Assembly (NCBI GenBank): GCA_010671965.1
Contig: JAAHIC010000322.1
Location: forward strand, 1-5,794
DNA: 5,794 bases
From: Leptolyngbya sp. SIO4C5
GTDB lineage: Bacteria; Cyanobacteriota; Cyanobacteriia; Phormidesmidales; Phormidesmidaceae
Reading direction: 5' to 3'
The position numbers were made by a program, and so were the translations under genes. Position 1 is the first letter of the stretch. Each line of letters opens with the position of its first letter. Below, one piece after another: positions 1 through 5,704 of this stretch. The notes beneath the pieces are model-generated. The model was not told the origin of the DNA, made no database searches, and saw only the letters and a program-made list of their open reading frames with translations.

Positions 1-71
1 CCTCGCCACCGAGTTTGAGCAGGGCAACACAGCGGGGGCTCGCAAAAAAGCTGTTTCCCAGCGCTTCAACA
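1..71 (+). other. Probable inverted (fold-back) fragment of the VWA gene's 3' end
   Basis: This stretch should continue the minus-strand VWA gene or hold its downstream flank, but it looks wrongly oriented. Plus-strand frame 2, from base 2, reads LATEFEQGNTAGARKK up to about base 49. That resembles the alpha-helical tail that usually follows the AARA-type segment in cyanobacterial VWA proteins of this kind (pattern: Ala-Ala-Arg-Ala, charged helix, GD/GN, then Ala-Arg-rich helix). The VWA protein stops at AAARA without that tail. The simplest reading is that the sequence flips somewhere around 47-72. The right end of the window shows the same kind of flip beyond doubt. Unlike there, I see no long inverted arm here, so the call rests on protein resemblance. 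An alternative is the last codons of an unrelated plus-strand gene ending at the TGA at 98-100. Confidence 0.45.
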
Positions 72-1076
72 TTACGCGCGGGCGGCGGCTACAACCCTGA
101 TCTGAGACATGACTGGATTGGCCGGAAAGTCGCTCATTTGCTCCGGGCTGACCACCGGCAGCTGCAGGGTTGCCTGCAAAACCTGGCGCTCGACCTGTTG
201 CGGATCGTTCCAGGCTAACCGGATCTGACAGAGATCGCCTGCCTGACTCAGCGCCGGAATCCGCAACCGCATCACGACGTTGACCGGACTGCCAACGGTG
301 AGATTGGGCAGCTTTAGTCGTCCCAGCTCATTTGTCTCGAAATCGTTGAGTATATCCATGATGCTAGCGCCTGCCTGAGGCGTCAGGCCCAGACTGACCC
401 GCTGGCCGACTGTAGCCACCAATCCCTGGAGCTCGGTTTGAAAAATGTTCGGGAGCTGGTCAGGGGAGGCGATGTGATAGAAATTGCCGTCGCCGCTGAG
501 CGCCATTGCTTCTAGCAAATCTTCGCTGTAGTCGTTGCCTACCCCCAAGGCTGACGTACTGATGCCCCGCTGCGACAGCCCGTGGACATCCTGGGCGATC
601 GCGTCGGGATTGGTTTCCCCTACATTCGCTAGGCCATCAGAGAGCAAAATCACCCGGTTGAGGTGTTCCGGGTTGAGGTATTGGCTCACCTGCAAGCCGC
701 CTTCCACCCAGCCGCCATGCAGAGCCGTAGAGCTACCGGCGCGAATGCTGCCAATCGTCTCTAAAATGTGGTGCTTATCAGTAGCAAGCGTATTGGCAAT
801 GGCGGTCTTCACCTGGGTATCGAATAGAACCAGACTGACGCGATCGTTGGGCAGAAGCTGCTCCACGGCGTAACAGGCTGCCTGCTTGGCGTAGTTCAGC
901 TTTTCACCGGCCATAGAGCCAGAGCGATCCAGCACCAAGCTCAGATTGAGCGGGGGGCGCTCAACCGTGGGCAACTGAGCAGGCGGCGCAATCTTAATCA
1001 AAATGTCGAGGGTGGTGGAGCGGTTGCGAGCGATCGCTCCGTGCATCGGGATCAGTTCAATCTGGGGTTGATTCAT
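72..1076 (-). CDS. VWA (von Willebrand factor A) domain protein, probably C-terminally truncated
   Basis: The 334-residue product carries a VWA/integrin I-like domain at about residues 43-220. The metal-ion-dependent adhesion site is complete: D50-R-S52-G-S54, T117 in GSSTALH, and D147 in LLSDG. Such domains usually bind partner proteins through a divalent metal. A beta-rich segment of about 30-40 residues precedes the domain, and a second beta-sandwich-like region (about 221-310) follows. No signal peptide or membrane segment is visible, so it is probably cytosolic. The start is ATG with GGAG seven bases upstream, only 12 bp after the MerR-like gene, so the two are very likely co-transcribed. 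The protein ends abruptly at VVAAARA with TAA. As I recall relatives, they continue for several dozen residues in a helical tail. Removing the stop needs only one extra CG in the CGCGCG run at about 75-80, so a frameshift or the disturbed contig end may have shortened it. Function unknown; no MoxR-type ATPase is nearby. Confidence 0.85.
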   Translation of the reverse strand: MNQPQIELIPMHGAIARNRSTTLDILIKIAPPAQLPTVERPPLNLSLVLDRSGSMAGEKLNYAKQAACYAVEQLLPNDRVSLVLFDTQVKTAIANTLATDKHHILETIGSIRAGSSTALHGGWVEGGLQVSQYLNPEHLNRVILLSDGLANVGETNPDAIAQDVHGLSQRGISTSALGVGNDYSEDLLEAMALSGDGNFYHIASPDQLPNIFQTELQGLVATVGQRVSLGLTPQAGASIMDILNDFETNELGRLKLPNLTVGSPVNVVMRLRIPALSQAGDLCQIRLAWNDPQQVERQVLQATLQLPVVSPEQMSDFPANPVMSQIRVVAAARA

Positions 1077-1088
1077 GGCGTGTCTCCG

Positions 1089-1709
1089 TTAAGGGGATAA
1101 ATCAGTGAGGCGTTGAGCAATGAGCTGCAGCAGGTTTTCTCGTTCTTGAGGACTGGCCGGATAAGCAAAGTCCTGACGCACCTGAATTTCCAGTCCTGGC
1201 AGTACCTCTAGCCGTGTCCACTGGGTTGGGGGCGGGGGGCTAGAGCGGCTCGGAGCGCTGCGGGCCGGCGGGGGCGCTGGCGAGCGCGTTGCAGAGGCGG
1301 CAGGCTGCGATCGCTGCTTTACCTGCTGCAAAAAGGCCAGAGCCGGATTCGCCGCTTCCACAGTGAGCTGAATGCCGCCCTGGAGTAGCGCCTCTAGCTC
1401 AGGATTAGACTTAGCCTCCATCAGCGTTTGAATCGCGTTGGCGCTAAGTCCTTCGGCTAGCAGTCGCCGTACCACCAATAACTGCAGGAGATGTCGGTAG
1501 GCATAGCGGGCTTCCCGCCCCTGCTTAAACGGTTTATCCACTAGGCTCTGAGTCGTGTAATGACGCACCAGCCGAGGATTGATCGTTTCTGAGCTGCGGC
1601 GGGACTCGTCACCTGGCAGAAACTGGGGCAAAAGCTGATTTGCCGTTTCTACAAAGGATTCCAAGGGCCACTGGGGATTGGCTTGAGAAATATGCTGTAA
1701 CGTGCTCAT
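1089..1709 (-). CDS. MerR-like helix-turn-helix protein encoded upstream of the VWA gene
   Basis: This 206-residue protein is probably a DNA-binding regulator. Residues about 42-98 match the MerR winged-helix pattern: INPRLVRHYTTQSLV (the recognition-helix region, usually R-x-I/V-R-Y-Y-x-x-x-G-L-V), then a glycine-containing wing leading to ARYAYRHL, and LLVVRRLLAEGLSANAIQTLM (second helix pair). An N-terminal extension of about 40 residues precedes it. A Pro/Ser/Ala/Arg-rich, probably disordered linker occupies about 135-163. A short C-terminal module (about 164-206) begins QWTRLEVLPGLEIQVR and ends in an amphipathic helix. The protein contains no cysteine, so metal or redox sensing through thiols, as in MerR, CueR or SoxR, is excluded. 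It lacks an obvious drug-binding domain. The MerR-like/VWA order with a 12-bp gap suggests that the VWA protein is its working partner. The ATG at 1709 has only a weak ribosome site; no other early start in this frame is better. Identity as an HTH protein is fairly sure; target and signal are unknown. Confidence 0.8.
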   Translation of the reverse strand: MSTLQHISQANPQWPLESFVETANQLLPQFLPGDESRRSSETINPRLVRHYTTQSLVDKPFKQGREARYAYRHLLQLLVVRRLLAEGLSANAIQTLMEAKSNPELEALLQGGIQLTVEAANPALAFLQQVKQRSQPAASATRSPAPPPARSAPSRSSPPPPTQWTRLEVLPGLEIQVRQDFAYPASPQERENLLQLIAQRLTDLSP

Positions 1710-1715
1710 GGTCCC

Positions 1716-1744
1716 ATGCTAACCCTGACATTTTTCATTGTCAA
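1716..1744 (-). promoter_or_regulatory. Candidate sigma70-type promoter of the MerR-like/VWA unit
   Basis: On the minus strand a perfect -35 box TTGACA (1744-1739) is followed, after exactly 17 bases, by TAGCAT (1721-1716), a 4/6 match to TATAAT. Transcription would begin near 1709, at or next to the ATG of the MerR-like gene, implying a leaderless or nearly leaderless mRNA. That fits the weak Shine-Dalgarno sequence at this start. The -35 box is good and the -10 box mediocre, as is usual for promoters needing an activator. Confidence 0.45.
1726..1743. promoter_or_regulatory. Inverted repeat TGACA-N8-TGTCA, candidate MerR-type operator
   Basis: Perfect 5-bp arms (1726-1730 and 1739-1743) surround eight bases. 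The repeat overlaps the -35 box and lies in the spacer of the predicted promoter for the MerR-like gene. MerR-family dimers classically bind inverted repeats between -35 and -10, so autoregulation is a reasonable inference. The arms are short, the spacer is 17 bp rather than the 19-20 bp typical of MerR-activated promoters, and chance occurrence cannot be excluded. Confidence 0.35.
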
Positions 1745-1834
1745 TATCATTTTTACATGTAATTTGGGGCGCTAAAAATCGCCTACCATAGCAGCAAGGC
1801 TGATTGCTTGGTCTGTCAGCAATAAAGTTGCTAT

Positions 1835-1866
1835 CTCAAGGGCAGTGAAATTCATTTCAGCTTGAG
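1835..1866. promoter_or_regulatory. Nested inverted repeats upstream of the P450 gene, candidate operator or hairpin
   Basis: An inner repeat TGAAAT-TC-ATTTCA (1846-1859) is perfect over six-base arms. It is nested inside an outer pair, CTCAAG (1835-1840) and CTTGAG (1861-1866). The two are almost concentric (centres at 1852.5 and 1850.5) and could pair as one imperfect stem. The inner palindrome has the size and two-base spacing of a dimeric repressor site. It lies 55-68 bp upstream of the P450 ATG, a suitable place for control of that gene. I found no convincing -35/-10 pair for the P450. Confidence 0.35.
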
Positions 1867-1913
1867 CACTGCGGCACTGAGTTAGCGAACAAACCCTGTA
1901 AACGAGACTTTAA

Positions 1914-3158
1914 ATGAGTACAATTCCGCGCGATCGCGCCATTGACAGTACGTTAGCGCTAGCCAATGAGGGCTATTGCTTTATCTCAAATCGCTGCGAT
2001 CGCTATCAGTCTGATATTTTTCAGACCCGGCTGTTGTTCGAGCAGACGATTTGCTTCAGGGGAGCAGCAGCGGCCCAGGTTTTCTATGACACTACTAAAT
2101 TTTCCCGTCGAGGAGCAGCTCCTAAGCGGGTTCAGAAAACGCTGCTGGGGGAAGGAGGGGTTCAGGGTTTAGACGGTGAAGCGCACCGCCAGCGCAAGCA
2201 GGCTTTTATGTCATTGATGACGCCAGAACGGATGGCGGCACTGACCGAGCGCGTCCGGCAAGAGTGGCACGCGGCGGCTCAGCAGTGGCAGCAGCGAGAT
2301 CAGGTGGTGCTGCTTTATGGGGCGCAGGAAGTGCTGTGTCGGGCAGTGTGTGCCTGGGCCGGGGTGCCTTTATCAGAAGATGAGGTCAACCAGCGAACGC
2401 AGGATATAGCCGCCATGATTGATGGCTCCGGCGGCATCGGCCCCCGACACTGGCGGGCGAGACTGGGACGGCAGCAGGCGGAGAAGTGGATTGAGTCAGT
2501 CATCGAACAGATTCGCGCTGGCAAACTAGAGGTGCCCGAAAACACGGCAGCCTATGCTTTTGCTCAGTACCGCGATCCGGCAGGCAACCTGCTCGATAAG
2601 CGGATTGCGGCGGTGGACTTGCTGAATGTGCTGCGTCCTACCGTGGCGATCGCTCGCTACGTGATGTTTAGCGCCTTAGCTCTACATAACTATCCTGACT
2701 GCCGCGCCCAGTTCCAGCAGGAATCTGACTACGCCTCGCTCTTTACCCAGGAAGTGCGGCGGTTTTACCCTTTCTTTCCTTTTGCTTCGGCCCGCGTCCG
2801 GCAGCCGTTTGACTGGCAGGAGTATCACTTTCCAGATGGCGTCAAGGTGCTGCTAGACCTCTACGGCACTAACCACGATCCCCACCTCTGGGACGATCCG
2901 GAAGCGTTTCAGCCAGAGCGGTTTCGTCACTGGAATGAAAGCCCGTTTAACTTCATTCCCCAAGGCGGCGGCGATCACTATACAAATCATCGCTGTGCGG
3001 GGGAATGGATCACAATTCAGATTCTGGAAATGACCCTAGATTTCTTGATCAATGCCATCCGCTACGAGGTGCCCAATCAGAACTTAGAAGTAGATTTAGG
3101 GCGAATGCCCGCGCTGCCCAAGAGTCGTTTTGTAATTAGCAATATTAAACAAAACTAA
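1914..3158 (+). CDS. CYP152-family cytochrome P450, H2O2-dependent fatty-acid peroxygenase
   Basis: The 414-residue protein follows Bacillus subtilis P450-BSbeta (CYP152A1) over its whole length, with shared blocks such as ALPKRVQK-like APKRVQK (69-75), GPRHW (176-180), LLNVLRPTVAI (236-246), LLDLYGTNHDP (313-323) and IPQGGG (348-353). Members use H2O2 directly, without redox partners, to hydroxylate long-chain fatty acids at the alpha or beta carbon; some decarboxylate them to terminal alkenes. The haem thiolate ligand is C361 in NHRCAGE, within the lengthened Cys loop typical of CYP152. ExxR is E280-V-R-R283. The usual I-helix acid-alcohol pair is replaced by R241-P242, the residues that hold the substrate carboxylate for peroxide activation. 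The position corresponding to Q85 of BSbeta (His in the decarboxylase OleT) is Q84, favouring hydroxylation. There is no membrane anchor, so it should be cytosolic. The ATG at 1914 matches the family's N terminus (IPRDRAIDSTLALANEGY) but has only a weak ribosome site. It is monocistronic, divergent from the MerR-like unit and convergent with sdhA. Confidence 0.93.
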   Translation: MSTIPRDRAIDSTLALANEGYCFISNRCDRYQSDIFQTRLLFEQTICFRGAAAAQVFYDTTKFSRRGAAPKRVQKTLLGEGGVQGLDGEAHRQRKQAFMSLMTPERMAALTERVRQEWHAAAQQWQQRDQVVLLYGAQEVLCRAVCAWAGVPLSEDEVNQRTQDIAAMIDGSGGIGPRHWRARLGRQQAEKWIESVIEQIRAGKLEVPENTAAYAFAQYRDPAGNLLDKRIAAVDLLNVLRPTVAIARYVMFSALALHNYPDCRAQFQQESDYASLFTQEVRRFYPFFPFASARVRQPFDWQEYHFPDGVKVLLDLYGTNHDPHLWDDPEAFQPERFRHWNESPFNFIPQGGGDHYTNHRCAGEWITIQILEMTLDFLINAIRYEVPNQNLEVDLGRMPALPKSRFVISNIKQN

Positions 3159-3181
3159 TAACCGACAGAAGGCAGAAGCGA

Positions 3182-3216
3182 TCTTATTTGCGTCAGGATA
3201 TGTCCAATTTATAAGA
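3182..3216. terminator. Weak candidate bidirectional terminator between P450 gene and sdhA
   Basis: The 61-bp gap between the two convergent stop codons contains TCTTAT (3182-3187) and ATAAGA (3211-3216) as inverted arms. A small inner GGA/TCC pair (3196-3198, 3203-3205) is roughly concentric with them. The stem is AT-rich and interrupted, with no run of T after it. The position between convergent genes is right for a shared terminator, but the hairpin itself is poor. Confidence 0.2.
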
Positions 3217-3219
3217 CCT

Positions 3220-5130
3220 CTACCGATAACTGCGCTGGGTGAGCTGAACATTCTCGAAAGTGAGCGATTCTTTATGCAAAGTGGGAGCCTGATCGTCGCC
3301 CTGGTATTGCCAGGCCGCCACGAACGAAAACTGCTTGTCATTTCTCAGGGCTTCTCCTGCCGGTGTTTGATACTCCTCGCGAAAGTGACCGCCGCAGGAT
3401 TCTTCTCGCTGCAGGGCATCTCGCGCCATCAGTTCGCCCAGTTCCATAAAGTCGGCCACCCGTCCGGCAAACTCCAGGTTTTTGTTCAGCGTATTGGCTT
3501 CACCCGGCACCCGCAGATTTTGCCAAAACTCCTGTCGCAGCGCTGCAATCGACGCGATCGCCCGCTCTAGCCCTGCCCGATCGCGCGACATACCGATGTC
3601 GTCCCAAACCAGCTTCCCCAGCTCTCGGTGAAACTCCATCACGGTTTTATCACCGCCAATGCTCAACAGCTTTTGGGTGCGGCTGTAGGCAGTGGCCTCC
3701 GCTTCGGCAAAGGCCTCATGGGTGGTTTCTACCGGAGATAAATCTGTCTGAGCCAGGTAGTTTCCTAGGGTGTAGGGAATCACAAAGTAGCCATCGGCGA
3801 GCCCCTGCATGAGGGCACTGGCTCCTAGCCGGTTCGCCCCGTGATCGGAAAAATTCGCCTCTCCCAGCACAAACAGCCCCGGCACCGTGCTCATCAGGTG
3901 ATAGTCCACCCAGAGGCCGCCCATTGTGTAGTGAACCGCCGGATAGATCCGCATCGGTACGTCATAGGGATTCTCGCCCGTGATCCGCTGGTACATGTCA
4001 AACAGGTTGCCGTAGCGCTCAGCAATAGTGTCCTGGCCTAAGCGGGCGATCGCATCGCGAAAGTCCAGATAGACTGACAGCCCCGTTTCTCCCACACCCC
4101 GGCCCTCATCCGTCACCTGCTTGGCGTTGCGGGAGGCTACATCGCGGGGGACTAGGTTGCCAAAGCTGGGATATTTGCGCTCTAGGTAATAGTCGCGATC
4201 GCCCTCTGGAATTTGATGAGGCGATCGCTGATCGTTGGGATCTTTTGGCACCCAGACCCGGCCATCATTGCGCAGGCCCTCGCTCATCAGCGTCAGCTTC
4301 GACTGGTAGCTGCCTGACACCGGAATACAGGTGGGGTGAATTTGGGTATAGCAAGGGTTAGCAAACAGCGCCCCTCGCTTGTAGCAGCGCCAAGCCGCCG
4401 TCACGTTAGAATTTTTGGCATTGGTGGAGAGATAGAACACGTTGCCGTATCCCCCTGTACACAGCAGCACCGCGTCTCCGGCATAGCGCTCAAATTCACC
4501 CGTCACCAGGTTGCGCACCACGATGCCCCGCGCCTGCCCCTCTACCACCACCAAGTCCAGCAGTTCCCGCCGAGCAAACATTTCCACTCGCCCTGCTGCT
4601 ACCATCCGCATCAGAGCGCTGTAGGCTCCCAGCAAAAGCTGCTGCCCGGTCTGCCCCCGCGCATAGAACGTGCGGGAAACCTGCGCCCCCCCGAAAGAGC
4701 GATTCGCCAGCAGGCCGCCATACTCCCGTGCAAAGGGCACCCCCTGAGCCACGCACTGATCAATAATCTGGTTACTAATTTGGGCTAAGCGGTAGACATT
4801 GGCTTCGCGCGAGCGATAGTCGCCCCCCTTAATCGTGTCGTAGAACAGCCGCCATACCGAGTCGCCGTCATTGGGATAGTTCTTGGTGGCGTTGATGCCT
4901 CCCTGGGCGGCAATGCTGTGGGCGCGGCGGGGAGAGTCCTGAATACAAAAGCTTTTGACCCGGTAGCCCAGCTCAGATAGGGTGGCAGCGGCTGAGGCTC
5001 CGGCCAGTCCTGTGCCGACCACTAAAACGGTGTGCTGGCGCTTGTTGTTGGGGCCAACCAGCGAACAGTGTTCTTTAAAACTGTCCCATTTTTCTTTCAG
5101 CGGGCCGTCCGGAACGCGCGGATCAAGCAT
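3220..5130 (-). CDS. sdhA: Succinate dehydrogenase/fumarate reductase flavoprotein subunit (Bacillus-type SdhA)
   Basis: SdhA oxidises succinate to fumarate (or the reverse) at a covalently bound FAD, handing electrons to the iron-sulfur subunit at the cytoplasmic face of the membrane. The 636-residue protein is complete and of the non-classical group found in Bacillus subtilis and Bacteroidetes. In this numbering the FAD-binding Rossmann motif GTGLAG is at 39-44. The flavin-linking histidine is in AHSIAAQGG (H71). Substrate and catalytic residues lie in QIHPTCIP (H265), [10 protein letters not shown] (282-291), VPRDVASR (catalytic Arg about 329) and VHYTMGG (H400). FAD capping residues are in [22 protein letters not shown] chose ATG 5130 because the family N terminus begins [11 protein letters not shown]. 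An in-frame TTG at 5163 would add 11 residues that look like untranslated leader. It lies 85 bp downstream of sdhC and is probably co-transcribed with it. No sdhB follows; the next gene is convergent. Confidence 0.96.
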   Translation of the reverse strand: MLDPRVPDGPLKEKWDSFKEHCSLVGPNNKRQHTVLVVGTGLAGASAAATLSELGYRVKSFCIQDSPRRAHSIAAQGGINATKNYPNDGDSVWRLFYDTIKGGDYRSREANVYRLAQISNQIIDQCVAQGVPFAREYGGLLANRSFGGAQVSRTFYARGQTGQQLLLGAYSALMRMVAAGRVEMFARRELLDLVVVEGQARGIVVRNLVTGEFERYAGDAVLLCTGGYGNVFYLSTNAKNSNVTAAWRCYKRGALFANPCYTQIHPTCIPVSGSYQSKLTLMSEGLRNDGRVWVPKDPNDQRSPHQIPEGDRDYYLERKYPSFGNLVPRDVASRNAKQVTDEGRGVGETGLSVYLDFRDAIARLGQDTIAERYGNLFDMYQRITGENPYDVPMRIYPAVHYTMGGLWVDYHLMSTVPGLFVLGEANFSDHGANRLGASALMQGLADGYFVIPYTLGNYLAQTDLSPVETTHEAFAEAEATAYSRTQKLLSIGGDKTVMEFHRELGKLVWDDIGMSRDRAGLERAIASIAALRQEFWQNLRVPGEANTLNKNLEFAGRVADFMELGELMARDALQREESCGGHFREEYQTPAGEALRNDKQFSFVAAWQYQGDDQAPTLHKESLTFENVQLTQRSYR

Positions 5131-5215
5131 AGATTTTCTAACAGATATACAGTCTTTAATCAAACACGGAGCAAACCCGGTAGAGTGCGGCGTAGCTGAC
5201 TCCTACCAGACACAT
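5131..5215 (-). other. sdhC-sdhA intergenic leader
   Basis: These 85 bp separate sdhC from the chosen sdhA start. No strong Shine-Dalgarno sequence precedes ATG 5130; the bases just before it are AT-rich (GTTAGAAAATCT). TTGATT (5163-5158) and TAGAAA (5140-5135) are 17 bp apart and resemble -35/-10 boxes, but they would start transcription at the ATG itself, so I do not call a promoter. Read-through from sdhC is the simpler view. Confidence 0.4.
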
Positions 5216-5704
5216 TTAACCAATCCAACCCGCATAAATCGCCAAGGGTAGACCGATGAACCCAGCCGCGATCGCCACGGCCAGTCCCGTCCCAACGCCA
5301 TACACCAGCGGCTTCACCCCGGCGCTCATCGCCCCCAAAGACTGCAATGCACTCCAAAGCCCATGCCGCAGGTGGAATCCTAGCAGCACCATCACGGCGC
5401 TGTAGCCAAAGGTATATTGCGGCGTCTGAAACTTCTCAATCACCAGCCGCGCTAAATCCCGCCCTTCAGTGCCGTTAGCCAGAGTCGTGGCATAGTAGGG
5501 GCCAAACTTGAACGCCATTAGGTGAAAGATGAGAAAAACGCCCAGCACCAGCCCGGTCAGAATCATTGTGCGTGAACTGAGGGACTGGAGACTGGGCGCA
5601 CCCGCGGAGGCATAGGTTTGATAGCTTGTGGGGCGAGCCTTAAGCTTGCCCAGATAAATTTGAATGCCGAGCAGGGCATGAAAAATCACAAACGTTAGCA
5701 GCCC
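5216..5704 (-). CDS. sdhC: Succinate dehydrogenase cytochrome b558 subunit (SdhC), 5' end missing
   Basis: This is the membrane anchor that carries haem b and passes electrons from the dehydrogenase to quinone. The 162 visible residues begin GLLTFVIFHALLGIQ and end YAGWIG. Four hydrophobic segments lie at about 1-20, 46-66, 98-120 and 131-156. Candidate haem-ligand histidines are H9, H61 and H111 (or H114), matching three of the four used by Bacillus SdhC. The fourth, on the first helix, belongs to the missing N terminus. Other family marks are KARPTSYQTYASAG, LSSRTMI and HLRHGLWSALQSLG. A GTG at 5689 looks like a start but is really a valine inside a helix: the frame stays open and homologous to 5704. 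Beyond that point the sequence is inverted and this frame meets a TAG at 5711-5713. Roughly 40-60 N-terminal residues are lost, about 20 of which can be read from the inverted segment. It precedes sdhA on the same strand, as in the Bacillus sdhCAB operon. Confidence 0.93.
   Translation of the reverse strand, partial: GLLTFVIFHALLGIQIYLGKLKARPTSYQTYASAGAPSLQSLSSRTMILTGLVLGVFLIFHLMAFKFGPYYATTLANGTEGRDLARLVIEKFQTPQYTFGYSAVMVLLGFHLRHGLWSALQSLGAMSAGVKPLVYGVGTGLAVAIAAGFIGLPLAIYAGWIG

Larger units (their letters stand above)
595..5275. repeat. Dispersed HIP1 octamers (GCGATCGC), 11 copies
   Basis: Perfect copies begin at 595, 1030, 1307, 1930, 1996, 2646, 3554, 4046, 4195, 4221 and 5268. All lie inside the coding genes of every module: the VWA gene, the MerR-like gene, the P450, sdhA and sdhC. 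HIP1 is the highly iterated palindrome of many cyanobacterial genomes. Its presence across all the genes argues that the P450 and the MerR-like/VWA pair are long-term residents of a HIP1-rich genome and not recent arrivals. Confidence 0.95.

Noticed and set aside
535..873. 112-codon plus-strand open frame opposite the VWA gene
   Set aside because: It is antisense to the conserved MIDAS region, and the product has no recognisable domain.
1089..1709. MerR-like protein as a metal or redox sensor controlling the P450 through peroxide
   Set aside because: It has no cysteine at all, and its candidate operator differs from the palindrome before the P450; nothing in the sequence links the two.
2315..2545. 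76-codon minus-strand open frame inside the P450 gene
   Set aside because: It overlaps conserved P450 coding sequence and has no homologous features.
4336..4788. 150-codon plus-strand open frame opposite sdhA
   Set aside because: It lies wholly within well-conserved sdhA coding sequence, its product is His/Pro/Arg-rich and resembles no family, and it is typical antisense shadow in GC-rich DNA.
5131..5163. TTG at 5163 as the sdhA start
   Set aside because: The extra 11 residues are absent from the family as I know it, no ribosome site precedes the TTG, and ATG 5130 begins the conserved MLDPRVPDG.
5687..5689. GTG at 5689 as the start codon of sdhC
   Set aside because: It lies inside a transmembrane helix; the frame continues open and homologous (GLLTF) to 5704 and is cut only by the inverted segment.
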